A DNA stretch of 64,000 nt. Origin: Ignavibacteria bacterium (GTDB lineage: Bacteria > Bacteroidota > Ignavibacteria > Kapaibacteriales > Kapaibacteriaceae). The position numbers and the translations under genes were made by a program. Where the stretch lies: positions 682,001 to 746,000 of the forward strand of contig JADJIQ010000005.1 of assembly GCA_016707005.1 (NCBI GenBank), read 5' to 3'. Shown here in pieces: positions 24,801 to 33,154 of this stretch (position 1 is the first letter of the stretch; each line of letters opens with the position of its first letter). Under the pieces are notes generated by a model that saw only the letters and a list, made by a program, of their open reading frames with translations, did not search any database and was not told where the DNA came from.

Positions 24801-25746
24801 ACCAAGGGGTCCACGCAACCGCCAGCGCGGGCGCTACATTCGGACCGGGCAGCAGCGTTAATCCGAAGTCGAACGTTATAGCAGTGTTGCACTGACGGAG
24901 TCCGAGGAAGAGCGCACTTTGCGATGGGCGTGTGAGATCGGCATTCCACAGCTCTCCCAGGAAGTGCAGGTCATGCATTTCGGGGAACCGCACGTCCATC
25001 ATAAAGGCAACGCCGATGGTACCGTTGGCATAGGGGAATGTAAAAGGGTCAAAGAGCGAACCGCCACTTACAACGTAGGAGTCTTTGCCGGCAACCTTTG
25101 CGTGGATCATTGTGCTCACACGCGTACGCTTGCCGGTGAATGTTGCAACGCCGAAGACGTGACCCATAAAGTTTACATCGTTGATCCACGAGCCGTTCAC
25201 ACCGAATGCATAGATCTGCTTGCCCCCTTCAACCAATCCGTTCTTCCCCTCATACACCGTGCCCTTGATATTCACAGTGCTAAACTGGTTCTGCCAACCA
25301 ATACCGGGGATAACGGTTCTTCCGCCTGTTATGCTTACGAAGTCTGCGATCCCCACTCCAAGAGTTGGCATCACACCTTCCACAAGAGCGAGATAGTGAT
25401 CCTTTTTGATGGCCTCTGCTGTTGGGAGGATCAATCCTCTGTTGCGTGCGCGATAGGATTCTTCGAGAAGGCCGATCCACGAGATCTCTGCAGCGTAGAG
25501 TCTGGCCCTTCCAAATGGTGTCTTGATGCGGATGAAGGCACCGGCGGAGTCGGAGGACGTTTCTGTGACCGGACCGGAGACAACATCTCCATTCACAAGT
25601 CGAACGTAGTATTCGAGCTCCGTATCGAATTCGTATTGCTCCAAGGCTTCGTCTGACATTCCTGACTGTGCCTTCAATACAGGAGCGCTAGCAACAACTG
25701 CTACCAAAAGGACAGCAATAGAGATCCATCGTTGAAGGGGGCTCAT
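24799..25746 (-). CDS. Hypothetical exported protein downstream of rlmN
   Basis: The product is 315 residues with a signal peptide (ISIAVLLVAVVASAPVLKAQ). An N-terminal beta segment (YVRLVNGDVVSGPVTETSSD) is followed by a glycine-rich region with barrel-like strands (VEGVMPTLGVGIADF, GTIGVAFMMDVRFPE, TAITFDFGLTLLPG). No named family is recognised. The start overlaps the rlmN stop by 4 bp, so the pair is translationally coupled. The last codon TGG and stop TGA join directly to the tandem GAATAGAG/GAATAGCG array. Confidence 0.65.
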   Translation of the reverse strand: MSPLQRWISIAVLLVAVVASAPVLKAQSGMSDEALEQYEFDTELEYYVRLVNGDVVSGPVTETSSDSAGAFIRIKTPFGRARLYAAEISWIGLLEESYRARNRGLILPTAEAIKKDHYLALVEGVMPTLGVGIADFVSITGGRTVIPGIGWQNQFSTVNIKGTVYEGKNGLVEGGKQIYAFGVNGSWINDVNFMGHVFGVATFTGKRTRVSTMIHAKVAGKDSYVVSGGSLFDPFTFPYANGTIGVAFMMDVRFPEMHDLHFLGELWNADLTRPSQSALFLGLRQCNTAITFDFGLTLLPGPNVAPALAVAWTPW

Positions 25747-26852
25747 TGGCCCGCCCCTTCTTTAGAAAATGCGAGTTGACCACAAGCTGCATCGATGTCG
25801 AGTCCGGCAGAGGACCGCACGTTCACCTGCACATCCTCGGCACGCAAACTATCAGCGAACCACTGGAACTGCTCCGGCGTTGACGGCGTGAGCGACATAT
25901 CAAAACCCTCTGGCAATGCGAAGTCGATCTCATGGAAGGGGATCAGATTCACTCGCGTTGGCATACGTCTGGCAAGTTTACCCAAGCGTTTCACATCGGC
26001 AAGACTGTCATTGATCCCATTGAAGAGGATGTATTCATACGTCACCGACTTCCGAGTCTTTCGATAGTAATACTCGAGTGCCTCGATCAATTCCGGCAAC
26101 TGATGCTTCTTTGCGATCGGCATAAGTTCGGCACGCACGTCCTGCACGGTAGCATGCAGAGATACTGCTAGCTTGATGATCTGACCTTCATCGGCCATAC
26201 GAATGATACCCGGAACAACACCTGCTGTGGAGATGGTAACGCGACGTGGTGCAACCATCTTCGTACGTTGATCTGTGAAGATCTGCGTTGCACGCATCAC
26301 CTCATCATAGTTGTTCATCGGCTCGCCCATTCCCATGAAGACGATGTTCGTGATGGGTTTCGAAGAGAACTTCTGCGCCTGAAGGAATTGGTCAACGATC
26401 TCACCCGACGTGAGATTCCGCGAAAGTTTCAGTGACGCTGTAGCACAGAACACACATCCAAGGTTGCAGCCAACCTGCGTTGATACACAGAGCGTAAGTC
26501 TGCGAGGATGCTCACCATCCGGCACCATCTCACTAGGAATGAGAACACTCTCAACAGCACGTCCGTCCCAAAGCTCAAAGAGGAACTTCTTTGTGCCATC
26601 CGCCGACTCCTGAACGGTCTGCAACTTCACACTCTGCGTTCGATATTCACTTCCAAGTTTTTCACGCAACGCCTGCGGCAATAGCGCCATCTCCTGCACA
26701 CTGTCCAGACGTTGGATGTAGATCCCGTCATAGACCTGCTGTGCACGATACTTACGTTCACCCGCATCAACGAACATCTTCTCAAGCTCACTAAGAGGAT
26801 GCCCCTTGAGCTCGATCGGTCCGTCAACTATGTCTCTCTTTGCTTTTGCCAT
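25743..26852 (-). CDS. rlmN: 23S rRNA (adenine-C2)/tRNA methyltransferase RlmN
   Basis: The product is 369 residues, the usual length. RlmN is a radical-SAM enzyme that methylates C2 of A2503 in 23S rRNA and A37 in some tRNAs. The iron-sulfur motif CNLGCVFC is at about 129-136; the mechanistic Cys pair corresponds to Cys122 (LCVSTQVGC) and the Cys in DIDAACGQL (about 357). IVFMGMGEPMNNYD and ISTAGVVPGI are further family blocks. An 8-bp tandem array lies just upstream of the start. Confidence 0.95.
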   Translation of the reverse strand: MAKAKRDIVDGPIELKGHPLSELEKMFVDAGERKYRAQQVYDGIYIQRLDSVQEMALLPQALREKLGSEYRTQSVKLQTVQESADGTKKFLFELWDGRAVESVLIPSEMVPDGEHPRRLTLCVSTQVGCNLGCVFCATASLKLSRNLTSGEIVDQFLQAQKFSSKPITNIVFMGMGEPMNNYDEVMRATQIFTDQRTKMVAPRRVTISTAGVVPGIIRMADEGQIIKLAVSLHATVQDVRAELMPIAKKHQLPELIEALEYYYRKTRKSVTYEYILFNGINDSLADVKRLGKLARRMPTRVNLIPFHEIDFALPEGFDMSLTPSTPEQFQWFADSLRAEDVQVNVRSSAGLDIDAACGQLAFSKEGAGQ

Positions 26853-26864
26853 TCCATTCTCTCA

Positions 26865-26928
26865 TTAGCACATTAACACATTAGCACATTAGCACATTAG
26901 CACATTAGCACATTAGCATTCTAGCACT
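26865..26928. repeat. 8-bp tandem array (ATTAGCAC)n
   Basis: About eight ATTAGCAC/ATTAACAC units in a row between rlmN and the FAD oxidoreductase. The array starts about 12 nt upstream of the rlmN start and runs into the 3' end of the oxidoreductase gene (stop at 26905), so part of it may encode that protein's last residues. It is unrelated in sequence to the TTCGCTRT arrays but has the same period. Confidence 0.85.
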
Positions 26929-28038
26929 CTCCCTGGCCACATTCGACGATATCGCCACGCCCATGCCGTTGCACCCGAATGCCACAACGCAACGTGGGGA
27001 GACGTTTCCAACATACGGTTGTTTTGTTGTTGTGAACGCCATTGTGCCCGCCCAACGGTGCTCGATCTCCAGATCTGGGTGATTTGGCAGGATCACTGTG
27101 CGTAGCATGTTCTCCAGCACCGATTGAATGTGCTCCGTGGTCTGATGCGAGGTTGTGCGTTCCCCTTCGAAGTCGAGATTCCGCCCGCCCCCTAACAAGA
27201 CCCTATCGCCCAAGGACCGGAAGTAATAATACCCCTCGTCCGCATGGAAGGACCCCTTGAGTTTGAGGTTGGTAAGGGGCTTGGTAACGATCACTTGACC
27301 TCTTCCTGGGAGAATCTCCGGTAGCGTAGCATCGGGAACGAGACTCGGAATCATTGCGTTGGTGGCAATCACTGTCTGACTGGCAGTGATCTCCAGTTCC
27401 TGATGTGTAGTTCGAACAACAAGCTCTACAGAAGTACCTGTATCCAACATGGATACAACCTCTGCTCCGGTTCGGATGTGAACACCGGCACGAGCAGCCA
27501 AGTCCCACAATGCCGCTATCAGTTTGCCCGAATGTAGTGTTCCTTCGAAGGGCGTATGTATCAGCGTTGATATCGATGAAGACAAGCCATACTCGGCAAT
27601 GAGATCATTGCGCTGCGAGAAAGTCGCACATCCAAAGATCGGAGCCAACAGATCGTTCACTTCATCAAGTCGCAACAAGGAGGAGTGATCCTCAAGGAAG
27701 ATCTCCGAGCCACCGTTCTCGGTGTACCCAATATCGAGACCTGCACAGCGCTCGCGCAAAAGTGTGAGTCCGTCAAGACGCTGTTGGACTAGATTGCGCG
27801 CAGCATCACGGCCCATGAGGTCGATGTCCGATGCGATCTCGCTCAGCGAGCCAACGCAAGCAAAACCTGCATTGCGCGTTGAAGCGCCTGTTGGCAGCAG
27901 ATTGCGTTCCAAAAGCAGAACGCGCCACTCAGGGTGGCGCGTTGCACATTCGATAGCAGTGTTGATCCCGATGATGCCGCCGCCGATGATGACCACGTCA
28001 TACGTCAGCCACGAATCATATTCCCAAATGCTTCTCAT
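26905..28038 (-). CDS. FAD-dependent oxidoreductase (DAO family)
   Basis: The product is 377 residues. The N-terminal dinucleotide fold VVIIGGGIIGINTAIECATR binds FAD; LPTGASTRNAGFACVGSLSE and the C-terminal YVGNVSPRCVVAFGCNGMGV are typical of the glycine/D-amino-acid oxidase (DAO) family. Such enzymes oxidise amino-acid or sarcosine C-N bonds. The specific substrate is unknown. The C-terminus reaches into the ATTAGCAC array, so the last few residues may be repeat-derived. Confidence 0.85.
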   Translation of the reverse strand: MRSIWEYDSWLTYDVVIIGGGIIGINTAIECATRHPEWRVLLLERNLLPTGASTRNAGFACVGSLSEIASDIDLMGRDAARNLVQQRLDGLTLLRERCAGLDIGYTENGGSEIFLEDHSSLLRLDEVNDLLAPIFGCATFSQRNDLIAEYGLSSSISTLIHTPFEGTLHSGKLIAALWDLAARAGVHIRTGAEVVSMLDTGTSVELVVRTTHQELEITASQTVIATNAMIPSLVPDATLPEILPGRGQVIVTKPLTNLKLKGSFHADEGYYYFRSLGDRVLLGGGRNLDFEGERTTSHQTTEHIQSVLENMLRTVILPNHPDLEIEHRWAGTMAFTTTKQPYVGNVSPRCVVAFGCNGMGVAISSNVARESARMLMC

Positions 28039-28047
28039 ACGTTGCTG

Positions 28048-28707
28048 TTATTGTGGACTCGTTGGTCGTACGCGAGAGAAGCTGCGGGTTTTGAATACAG
28101 CACTATGCAAGGTGAGTGTTTCACCTACAAGTGTTGGGCTTGATATACTGAAGCCCGGCGGGTATGGCTGTGACGTAGTTGGTGTGAATCCACGAGGCCA
28201 CATCGCTTGGAGCTGGCCATTCACGTAGCCACTATATCCTGTGATCACGTCGCCATCCTTACGAACATCCGTAATGGTGATAGAGCCGCTGATCGGTGCA
28301 TAGAGGTTACCTCCAATGCTCACGAATGCCCCTTGATCACTTTGCGGAACGTAACCGAGGGTGCCGATCACAACACTTGCACTCGTGAAGGCAAACGTGC
28401 CCGGTCCAGTTGGAAGAGTCTTGAATACGAGGCGAAGAGCCGGTATGGAGCTGAGATTGATCGGGGACGTACCCAGCTGAATTTCTGAGGTGAAGATCGA
28501 GTCGTGTGGCATGGCAGTGGTCGTCATGGTCACGACAGGTCCTGACGAGATCATCCTGCCACTTACTTCAACCTGGATCCCGGTAACCGGCGGTGCATCA
28601 TAGATGATCTTGAGTTCAAGTGCTGGGTGTGGTCCGCTCGGTCCGTCTTCACACGACGCCACGAAAAGAGCAAGAACGCATATCGAGAGTATGGTCATCA
28701 TCTTCAT
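28048..28707 (-). CDS. Hypothetical lipoprotein
   Basis: The product is 219 residues with a signal and lipobox (LFVASCEDGPSG; Cys at about 19). The mature part is beta-rich (LELKIIYDAPPVTGIQVEVS) with no recognised family. It lies 9 bp upstream of the oxidoreductase gene on the same strand and may share its transcript. A lipid-anchored envelope location follows from the lipobox; the role is unknown. Confidence 0.65.
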   Translation of the reverse strand: MKMMTILSICVLALFVASCEDGPSGPHPALELKIIYDAPPVTGIQVEVSGRMISSGPVVTMTTTAMPHDSIFTSEIQLGTSPINLSSIPALRLVFKTLPTGPGTFAFTSASVVIGTLGYVPQSDQGAFVSIGGNLYAPISGSITITDVRKDGDVITGYSGYVNGQLQAMWPRGFTPTTSQPYPPGFSISSPTLVGETLTLHSAVFKTRSFSRVRPTSPQ

Positions 28708-28736
28708 TGTTGTTGCCTTGAGTTGTGGTGTAATGA

Positions 28737-29516
28737 TCAGAATCCGAGCTTGAATTGGTAGCTCAGGCCTAAATGAACGGTCACGGGCGTAAGATTGATC
28801 ACATCAGATGATGTGGTTGATGGCTTTGGTGCACCCAATGCCGTTACCGGATAGCCGTTCGTGTACATACCGTCTTCATATACGCCAGTTAGGTAGTACT
28901 TGGCGAGAAAATCAAGGGTAAGGATACCAAGACCCGAGTTCCAGAGATTGACGGCACCACCGAGACGTACATCGATCGCCATCTTCATTGTGTTCTTATC
29001 GACCACGTACACCTCATCAGACCTCTCAGGATGCCACATTTCGCCCTTCATCGGGAAGTTGAACCCTGCACCGATCATGATGCCGTAAAGGCTCAGCTGC
29101 GGAGCAACAGAGAAATAGGTGTATCGCTCAATGATGTAGCCCTTCCAATCCGTTTCACTGTCGAAGAATTCATAGGGACGAGTACGAGTACCGGCCGTTG
29201 TGACACCTACATCGAGACGTCCACCTAATGAGGATCCCGTTGAGAATGGGGCAAACACCATCACGCCATAGTTCTGCATGAACCAGACATCCGGGTTCAC
29301 CTCTCGTCCACCAGCGTTCTCTACGGCAATGCCACCGGAGACGATGCCTAGGGTAGGACCTAGACGAAGTACATACTGCTCCTTGGCCGGCTCAGCCGCA
29401 ACGAACTCTACTGAGTCCTTCGGCACAGTTGAGTCAACGGCATTCACTGCAGGCTTCATTGCAAAGGCATTCACAGCAAAGACCAAGCTCGTAAACCCGA
29501 GAACAATGGATCTCAT
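28737..29516 (-). CDS. Outer-membrane beta-barrel protein
   Basis: The product is 259 residues. A signal peptide (MRSIVLGFTSLVFAVNAFAM) is followed by alternating amphipathic strands, and the final residues LGLSYQFKLGF end in Phe, the usual signal for barrel insertion by BamA. The family is not recognised. GAGAGGGA lies upstream of the ATG. A TATTTTTG -10-like element (29571-29564, minus strand) about 48 nt upstream may drive it. Confidence 0.65.
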   Translation of the reverse strand: MRSIVLGFTSLVFAVNAFAMKPAVNAVDSTVPKDSVEFVAAEPAKEQYVLRLGPTLGIVSGGIAVENAGGREVNPDVWFMQNYGVMVFAPFSTGSSLGGRLDVGVTTAGTRTRPYEFFDSETDWKGYIIERYTYFSVAPQLSLYGIMIGAGFNFPMKGEMWHPERSDEVYVVDKNTMKMAIDVRLGGAVNLWNSGLGILTLDFLAKYYLTGVYEDGMYTNGYPVTALGAPKPSTTSSDVINLTPVTVHLGLSYQFKLGF

Positions 29517-29563
29517 AATTAATCCCTCTCCGGTGATTTTGTACGTATTTTCTCGTAGACCTG

Positions 29564-29571
29564 CAAAAATA
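29564..29571 (-). promoter_or_regulatory. Possible -10 element of the barrel gene
   Basis: TATTTTTG on the minus strand matches TAnnTTTG. No TTTG -33 element is seen at the expected distance, so the call is weak. Confidence 0.3.
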
Positions 29572-29641
29572 CAATGGAAATGGCCCTGTAACGCATACGG
29601 GGCTCAGGGTTTCTTCCCCTTGTCACTGTGAACGATCGGAC

Positions 29642-30190
29642 ATGACGTATACCCTCCTATCTGACGAAGAGCTGTTTGCACTTGTGCGGGACGGCAATGA
29701 TGAACTAGCCTACCGAACGCTGTTCAAACGATATGACAAACGGGTGTACGCCTATTGCCTTCGGGCTCTTGGTTCTCACGACGATGCCCAAGACATGTTC
29801 CAAACGATCTCATTGACGGTGTTTGACAAACGGTCGTCATTCTCTGATGGATCCTTCGCTGCTTGGTTGTTCACCATCGCTCGCAATTTCTGCCTTAAGG
29901 CACTGCGCGGACGGAAACACACAACGGAGCTTACGGATGACATCTTACCGGTAGAGGAAGAGGAAACTCACAGTCAAGACTTCCTTCTCCGACAGGCCCT
30001 TCACAAGGCCATCGGTTCACTACCGCAGGAATTCAGAGAAGCTCTCGAGTTGAAATATTTCGAAGACCTGCCGTACGAAGACATCGCAAAGGCATTGGAT
30101 ATAACGGTCTCACTTGCAAAGGTGAGAGTGTTCCGAGCCAAAAAAATGATCCAGCAATCTATGTCCACGATAATCGACGAACTACGATGA
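29642..30190 (+). CDS. ECF-type RNA polymerase sigma factor
   Basis: The product is 182 residues. Region 2 is visible as YDKRVYAYCLRALGSHDDAQ then DMFQTISLTVFDKR, with the -10-recognition helix FAAWLFTIARNFCLKALRG. Region 4 is LPQEFREALELKYFEDLPYE, with the -35-recognition helix in DIAKALDITVSLAKVRVFRA. It overlaps the next gene by 4 bp (ATGA), the standard arrangement with an anti-sigma factor. Its regulon and stimulus cannot be inferred from the window. Confidence 0.92.
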   Translation: MTYTLLSDEELFALVRDGNDELAYRTLFKRYDKRVYAYCLRALGSHDDAQDMFQTISLTVFDKRSSFSDGSFAAWLFTIARNFCLKALRGRKHTTELTDDILPVEEEETHSQDFLLRQALHKAIGSLPQEFREALELKYFEDLPYEDIAKALDITVSLAKVRVFRAKKMIQQSMSTIIDELR

Positions 30191-31077
30191 CGAATCAAGA
30201 ACTACTCGCCGGCTTCCTCGATCGCTCTTTGAGCGAAGATGGCCTACTCGAGTTCGAAGCACGCAAGACCGCGTCGCCAGAATTCGCAAGCGAAGTACGC
30301 GAAATGCTGACCGTGGAGGAACTCCTCACAACAGCAGCACCACGCGTACACTATCCGGTTGAGTTCCTCGCCTCGGTAGAATCCGCCATTGCCACCAAGG
30401 TAGCGGCAGGTGCAACTGCATCTGGGTTCTTTACAAGCCTAGCACAGAATGCCTGGACATGGATCGCGGGCGGTACAGCCGCCGTTGTGATCGGAGGCGG
30501 TGCCATCTACTTGGCGTCTACTCCGTCACCTGAGCCAACAACTCACGCCAAAGCAATGATCTCAGCTGCACCCTCACCGGGAAACGCTCAGACAGTTGCA
30601 ACGCCAGCCCCTGCACCAACGGTTGAACATGCACCTGTAGGTACGCGTTCAAATGCGAGACCGCAGCCTACAATGATCTCAACAGAGACAACACCGAGCA
30701 GTGTTGAGCTCAATGCCAACACCTCCGAACCTGATCCTGTAACGAAGCAGATCATCGCTGAGTACGAGAAGTGTAAGGGTTCCAACGATCAGGTTCGTTG
30801 CGCTCAGCTTGCACTGCAGATCGGTATCAAGCTTCGTAAAGATGATCATGGAACGGAAGCTCGACAGTATCTCGAGGCCGCGATCGGCCATGCACGCCAA
30901 CTGAAGCTCGCAGAGTTTGAAATGGATGCCAATGGCGAACTCGGTCTGCTAGCAAGCACCGAAGGTGATGAACAACGTGCTGCTGCTGCCTTCCGCCGGG
31001 CTATCGAGATCGGTGACGCACAAAAGAAGAATACAAGCCGTTGGTCTTCAGCACTTGAGGATCTCGGAAAGAGATAA
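30187..31077 (+). CDS. Putative anti-sigma factor with C-terminal TPR-like region
   Basis: The product is 296 residues. The cytoplasmic N-terminus (LLAGFLDRSLSEDGLLEFEA) resembles a zinc-less anti-sigma domain. One membrane helix, WTWIAGGTAAVVIGGGAIYL, spans about 96-118. A Pro/Thr/Ala-rich linker leads to a periplasmic helical region from about 185 (YEKCKGSNDQVRCAQLALQI, ARQYLEAAIGHARQLKLAEF, EQRAAAAFRRAIEIGDAQ) with TPR-like spacing. The ATGA overlap with the sigma gene and this topology suggest it holds the sigma factor until an envelope signal is sensed by the TPR part (inference). Confidence 0.75.
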   Translation: MTNQELLAGFLDRSLSEDGLLEFEARKTASPEFASEVREMLTVEELLTTAAPRVHYPVEFLASVESAIATKVAAGATASGFFTSLAQNAWTWIAGGTAAVVIGGGAIYLASTPSPEPTTHAKAMISAAPSPGNAQTVATPAPAPTVEHAPVGTRSNARPQPTMISTETTPSSVELNANTSEPDPVTKQIIAEYEKCKGSNDQVRCAQLALQIGIKLRKDDHGTEARQYLEAAIGHARQLKLAEFEMDANGELGLLASTEGDEQRAAAAFRRAIEIGDAQKKNTSRWSSALEDLGKR

Positions 31078-31099
31078 TTGCCCTGGTATGTGTGTTCAA

Positions 31100-31137
31100 A
31101 GAACGGCGTCCGGATCCCTACGGTCGCCGTTCTGCTT
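31100..31137 (+). terminator. Hairpin terminator between convergent genes
   Basis: AGAACGGCG (31100-31108) and CGCCGTTCT (31125-31133) form a perfect 9-bp stem with a 16-nt loop, followed on the plus strand by GCTTTTATAT. It sits 22 nt after the anti-sigma stop and spans the stop of the convergent gene. Confidence 0.6.
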
Positions 31138-33139
31138 TTATATACAGTTCTGCACGCTGATAGAAGTCTTTCTCAGGCGCCATCAGTCCACGACGGAACC
31201 ACACATCGGCATTAACGGCTTTGCGAATAACAGGCGCTGATGATTGAAGGTATTCTGCATCATCACTCACAGCTGCCGGATAGAATTCAATGGTCGTAAA
31301 CTCAGGAGCCCCGTTGAAGAGCTCGCGATCTGGTGTTGCAAGGAAATCTGGGGGCAATACACGAAGGACCTCAACGCGCGGAGAAGGTACGCCCGTTGCA
31401 TCTGTCACCGACTGTGAACGCACCACTACACGGCCAGGCTCGCTCTTTGTGGTTGCACCCTCCTTGTCCTGAAGCTTGAGTTCTACCAAGATCTGTTGAG
31501 ACATAACGGCATCTGTTTCAAGGTTCTCGTTCATGTTCCAGAGGATGGCCGGAGGAACAGCTCCGGTATCTGCAAAGGTGCGAACGGCTCGTCCGGATTG
31601 GAACATCGACACAGACCACTTCTCAATTCCTGCCTCGCTCACAACATCGGGCATCACGCGAACACTCGGAAGCCGTGTTTCATTCTGAATGTTGGATGCA
31701 GCGATGGGCTTGACGAGCAATCGACTAGGTTCAACAAACATCACCCAGGCCGGTTGCGAAGCCTGACCGCGTTTCACTTCAACGGACAGCCTGCGTGCGG
31801 GGATGTTGAATGTCTCTGTGAGGTAGGCGCGTACGGCTTCACAACGACGTTCAGCAAGCCCCTTCCCTTCTTCCGTACCATCGTCGTAGGTGAGCAACGT
31901 GCAGACCGCAGAAGGATGGACCCTCAGTCGGAACCCAATGATGTTCAGAACGTTGTATTGCCAATGCGTTGTTGCGTCTACAAGTGCAGATGCTTCCTTC
32001 CACGTAGACGCTTGAGATGCAGAGAGCTGTACATAGCGTTGTGGAAGTGTTGACGATGTATCATCGAATATCACCAGTGGCATGAAGGGCACCGTTCGCT
32101 CGAGTCGAATTCGTTGTGCACTCAAGCGTGCATCATCACTCACAGATCCGTCTTCATGAACAAATGCTAGTCGTAATGATCCGCGAAGGACGGAAGGGGG
32201 CTTTGGCAGTAACGTACGGTAGCTCTCACGAACCGTGACTCGTACAAGAGAACCGTCGATCAGAGAGTCGGTTATCGTTGATGCAAGTGTTGTGACCGGC
32301 TCGCGAACCTGGGCACTGAGGTCTACTGTGGTATCTCGAATAACCGTAACAAGTCTCTCACGCGCGGGTGGTGCAACATCTGCCGTCTTAGTCTCCGTTG
32401 TTGAACCAAGTACGTAGCGTACACCAACTCCAACGGTAAGACTCTGTGCTGTGAATGCACCGTCTGCATTAACGGAGTTGAACATTGTTGTGAAACCAAC
32501 GTGAGGAACCAAGAACACGTTCTCTTCCGACGTCAGCGGGAATTTGCCTTCCGCACCCAAACTCAGTCCGAATACAGCTGCTGTGTTTGGGATATCACCT
32601 TCACCTGTTGTTTGCTCAATGGAACCATCAACAAATGGCAGACCCTCGGGGTCAGAGAAGCGAACTGTCTGCAGATAGTCTGTTGATACTGCGAACGAAA
32701 CAGGAACACCTAGTCGGAGGCTAAGCCATGAGAGAGGTTCGAATCTGAGGTACGGCTGAATCTCGAGCAACGTAAATGAGCCGGTGAGTTCGTGTGCCAA
32801 TGAAGCCAGATAGATCCCACCTTCTTCCGTTGCGATCGGTACAGTCTCTCCGGCTTGATAGGTTAGCGATGCATGAGAGAGGTTGAAACGAATGCCCCCT
32901 CGTAGTTCATTGAAGACCGGGAGGTCCGCACCTAGACCAAACCACCAGCCTATGGAACCGCCCATAGGTTCATACGTGAGTTGTCCGGGCGACGGGATGC
33001 CGGACACAGAGCGGAACGTACCGCTTGGAGCCACTACACTAATGCCACCAAGCGCATCGAATGCAACGGGAAGTGGTGCTTCCTGTGCAGCGATACGGAC
33101 CGAAGCAATGATGAGGAGGACAAAAAGGAACCGTGGCAT
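31118..33139 (-). CDS. Outer-membrane barrel protein with OmpA-like C-terminal region
   Basis: The product is 673 residues. A signal peptide (FLFVLLIIASVRIAAQ) precedes a beta-barrel of about 220 residues (WFGLGADLPVFNELRGGIRF, FVDGSIEQTTGEGDI, VFLVPHVGFTTMFNSV). The second half contains an OmpA-like segment (GKGLAERRCEAVRAYLTETF then NIPARRLSVEV) that in family members binds peptidoglycan. VPPAILWNMNENLETDA, in the linker, occurs in similar proteins of the phylum. It probably links outer membrane to cell wall. It lies 15 bp downstream of the T9SS gene that follows on the same strand. Confidence 0.7.
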   Translation of the reverse strand: MPRFLFVLLIIASVRIAAQEAPLPVAFDALGGISVVAPSGTFRSVSGIPSPGQLTYEPMGGSIGWWFGLGADLPVFNELRGGIRFNLSHASLTYQAGETVPIATEEGGIYLASLAHELTGSFTLLEIQPYLRFEPLSWLSLRLGVPVSFAVSTDYLQTVRFSDPEGLPFVDGSIEQTTGEGDIPNTAAVFGLSLGAEGKFPLTSEENVFLVPHVGFTTMFNSVNADGAFTAQSLTVGVGVRYVLGSTTETKTADVAPPARERLVTVIRDTTVDLSAQVREPVTTLASTITDSLIDGSLVRVTVRESYRTLLPKPPSVLRGSLRLAFVHEDGSVSDDARLSAQRIRLERTVPFMPLVIFDDTSSTLPQRYVQLSASQASTWKEASALVDATTHWQYNVLNIIGFRLRVHPSAVCTLLTYDDGTEEGKGLAERRCEAVRAYLTETFNIPARRLSVEVKRGQASQPAWVMFVEPSRLLVKPIAASNIQNETRLPSVRVMPDVVSEAGIEKWSVSMFQSGRAVRTFADTGAVPPAILWNMNENLETDAVMSQQILVELKLQDKEGATTKSEPGRVVVRSQSVTDATGVPSPRVEVLRVLPPDFLATPDRELFNGAPEFTTIEFYPAAVSDDAEYLQSSAPVIRKAVNADVWFRRGLMAPEKDFYQRAELYIKAERRP

Positions 33140-33154
33140 CGGTGCAAAATAGGT

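Noticed and set aside
24618..24881. 87-residue frame of repeated FAVRCS units
   Set aside because: It is just the TTCGCTGT octamer array read in frame; the 8-bp period produces the apparent repeat.
24919..25656. 245-residue plus-strand open frame
   Set aside because: Antisense to the exported-protein gene with a convincing signal peptide; Cys/His-rich random texture.
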